NCBI RefSeq assembly: GCF_009901565.1
Contig: NZ_WXEW01000013.1
Span: 1 to 64,000, forward strand
From: Herbidospora solisilvae
GTDB lineage: Bacteria; Actinomycetota; Actinomycetes; Streptosporangiales; Streptosporangiaceae
Length of the DNA: 64,000 bases
Reading direction: 5' to 3'
The position numbers and the translations under genes are program-made. The notes under the pieces were generated by a model that did not search any database, was not told where the DNA came from, and saw nothing but the letters and a program-made list of their open reading frames with translations. Below are positions 63,640 through 64,000 of the stretch, piece by piece; position 1 is the first letter of the stretch, and the number at the start of each line of letters is the position of its first letter.

Positions 63640-64000
63640 CTAGTCAAATAGCTTGGATTCGATTTCCTTCAAGATTTCGATAACTTCGGCTGCGGACTTC
63701 GCGAAGCCAATCTTCGCCTCTTCCTCATTTTTGTCGCACCATTGTTTAACTCTGTTTACAAGGGTTTTCTTTGCGGAAGGCTTGGCGGAATGACCCAGAG
63801 ATCGCATCTGGGTAACTTCGTCTGCAAAGTTGGCTGGGTAATAGGATTCGAAGTCAGCTGCCGTCAGCGTCCGGAAGTGATCCTTCGGCCACATTCTCCC
63901 GTACATTTGTTGAAGCTCTTCGATTGCGGCTCGTCCTGTGTCGTCCCCATCTACCAGTACCCAAGCGCGATATCGGTATTGCTCTTCTAGGTGCGTGAAA
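63640..64000 (-). CDS. C-terminal part of TOPRIM-like (possibly OLD-family) protein, runs off the window
   Basis: The frame is open from the right edge to TAG 63640, 119 residues visible. Near the start of the visible part is WVLVDGDDTGRAAIEEL, which resembles the TOPRIM DxD motif with following Gly-Arg. After it comes FESYYPANF and a Lys/Glu-rich helical tail. OLD-family ATPase-nucleases end in such a TOPRIM domain and are often defence genes, but the ATPase part is not visible, so the family is uncertain. Base composition is clearly less GC-rich than all genes to the left, consistent with transfer on an integrated element. Confidence 0.65.
   Translation of the reverse strand, partial: FTHLEEQYRYRAWVLVDGDDTGRAAIEELQQMYGRMWPKDHFRTLTAADFESYYPANFADEVTQMRSLGHSAKPSAKKTLVNRVKQWCDKNEEEAKIGFAKSAAEVIEILKEIESKLFD

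Noticed and set aside
63742-63990. Plus-strand 82-codon frame at the right edge
   Set aside because: It is antisense to the TOPRIM-like frame, which runs open to the window end and carries a recognisable motif.

Overview
The window is very GC-rich DNA with GTG/TTG starts, tightly overlapping genes and giant antisense open frames, as expected of an actinomycete. GCGAAGCGAG-type repeats near the right end would fit Streptosporangiales, but that is a weak guess.

Positions 1-46433 hold most of a spirotetronate biosynthetic cluster of the abyssomicin type. A polyketide synthase (4653-22400) has a decarboxylating KSQ-AT-ACP loading module and three malonyl KS-AT-DH-KR-ACP modules. The next synthase (running off the left edge) begins with a methylmalonyl module whose DH and KR have lost catalytic residues. 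Read in order this gives an acetate-primed triene attached to a ketone next to a methyl branch, the C7-ketone/triene half of abyssomicin. A tailoring/export block follows (22553-30947): esterase, ferredoxin, P450, membrane acyltransferase and a four-gene oligopeptide-type ABC transporter. Then come a luciferase-like monooxygenase, an MFS exporter and a divergent TetR gene (31000-34170).

The operon 42008-34165 carries the tetronate set: FabH-like ligase, FkbH glyceryl loader, free ACP, E2-type acetyltransferase and alpha/beta-hydrolase eliminase. Just upstream is an AbyU-type Diels-Alderase, and the first gene of the operon is an unexpected RHS/YD-repeat protein. A LuxR-type LAL regulator, a type II thioesterase and a SARP regulator (42243-46433) close the cluster.

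Positions 46546-62825 look like ordinary genome: a second luciferase-like oxidoreductase, a TrmH-type methyltransferase, a universal stress protein, a secreted GH2 enzyme with AbfB domains, a YCII protein, a large SARP-ATPase-WD40 regulator flanked by two SRPBCC paralogues, a small secreted protein, an LRR protein, a small lipoprotein, and a secreted NAGPA/metallophosphoesterase fusion.

From 62826 a repeat- and hairpin-rich stretch leads to the 3' half of a tRNA-Val(GAC) gene (63372-63421). This looks like the distal attachment site of an integrated element. The DNA to its right is visibly less GC-rich and carries the C-terminus of a TOPRIM-like protein that runs off the window.
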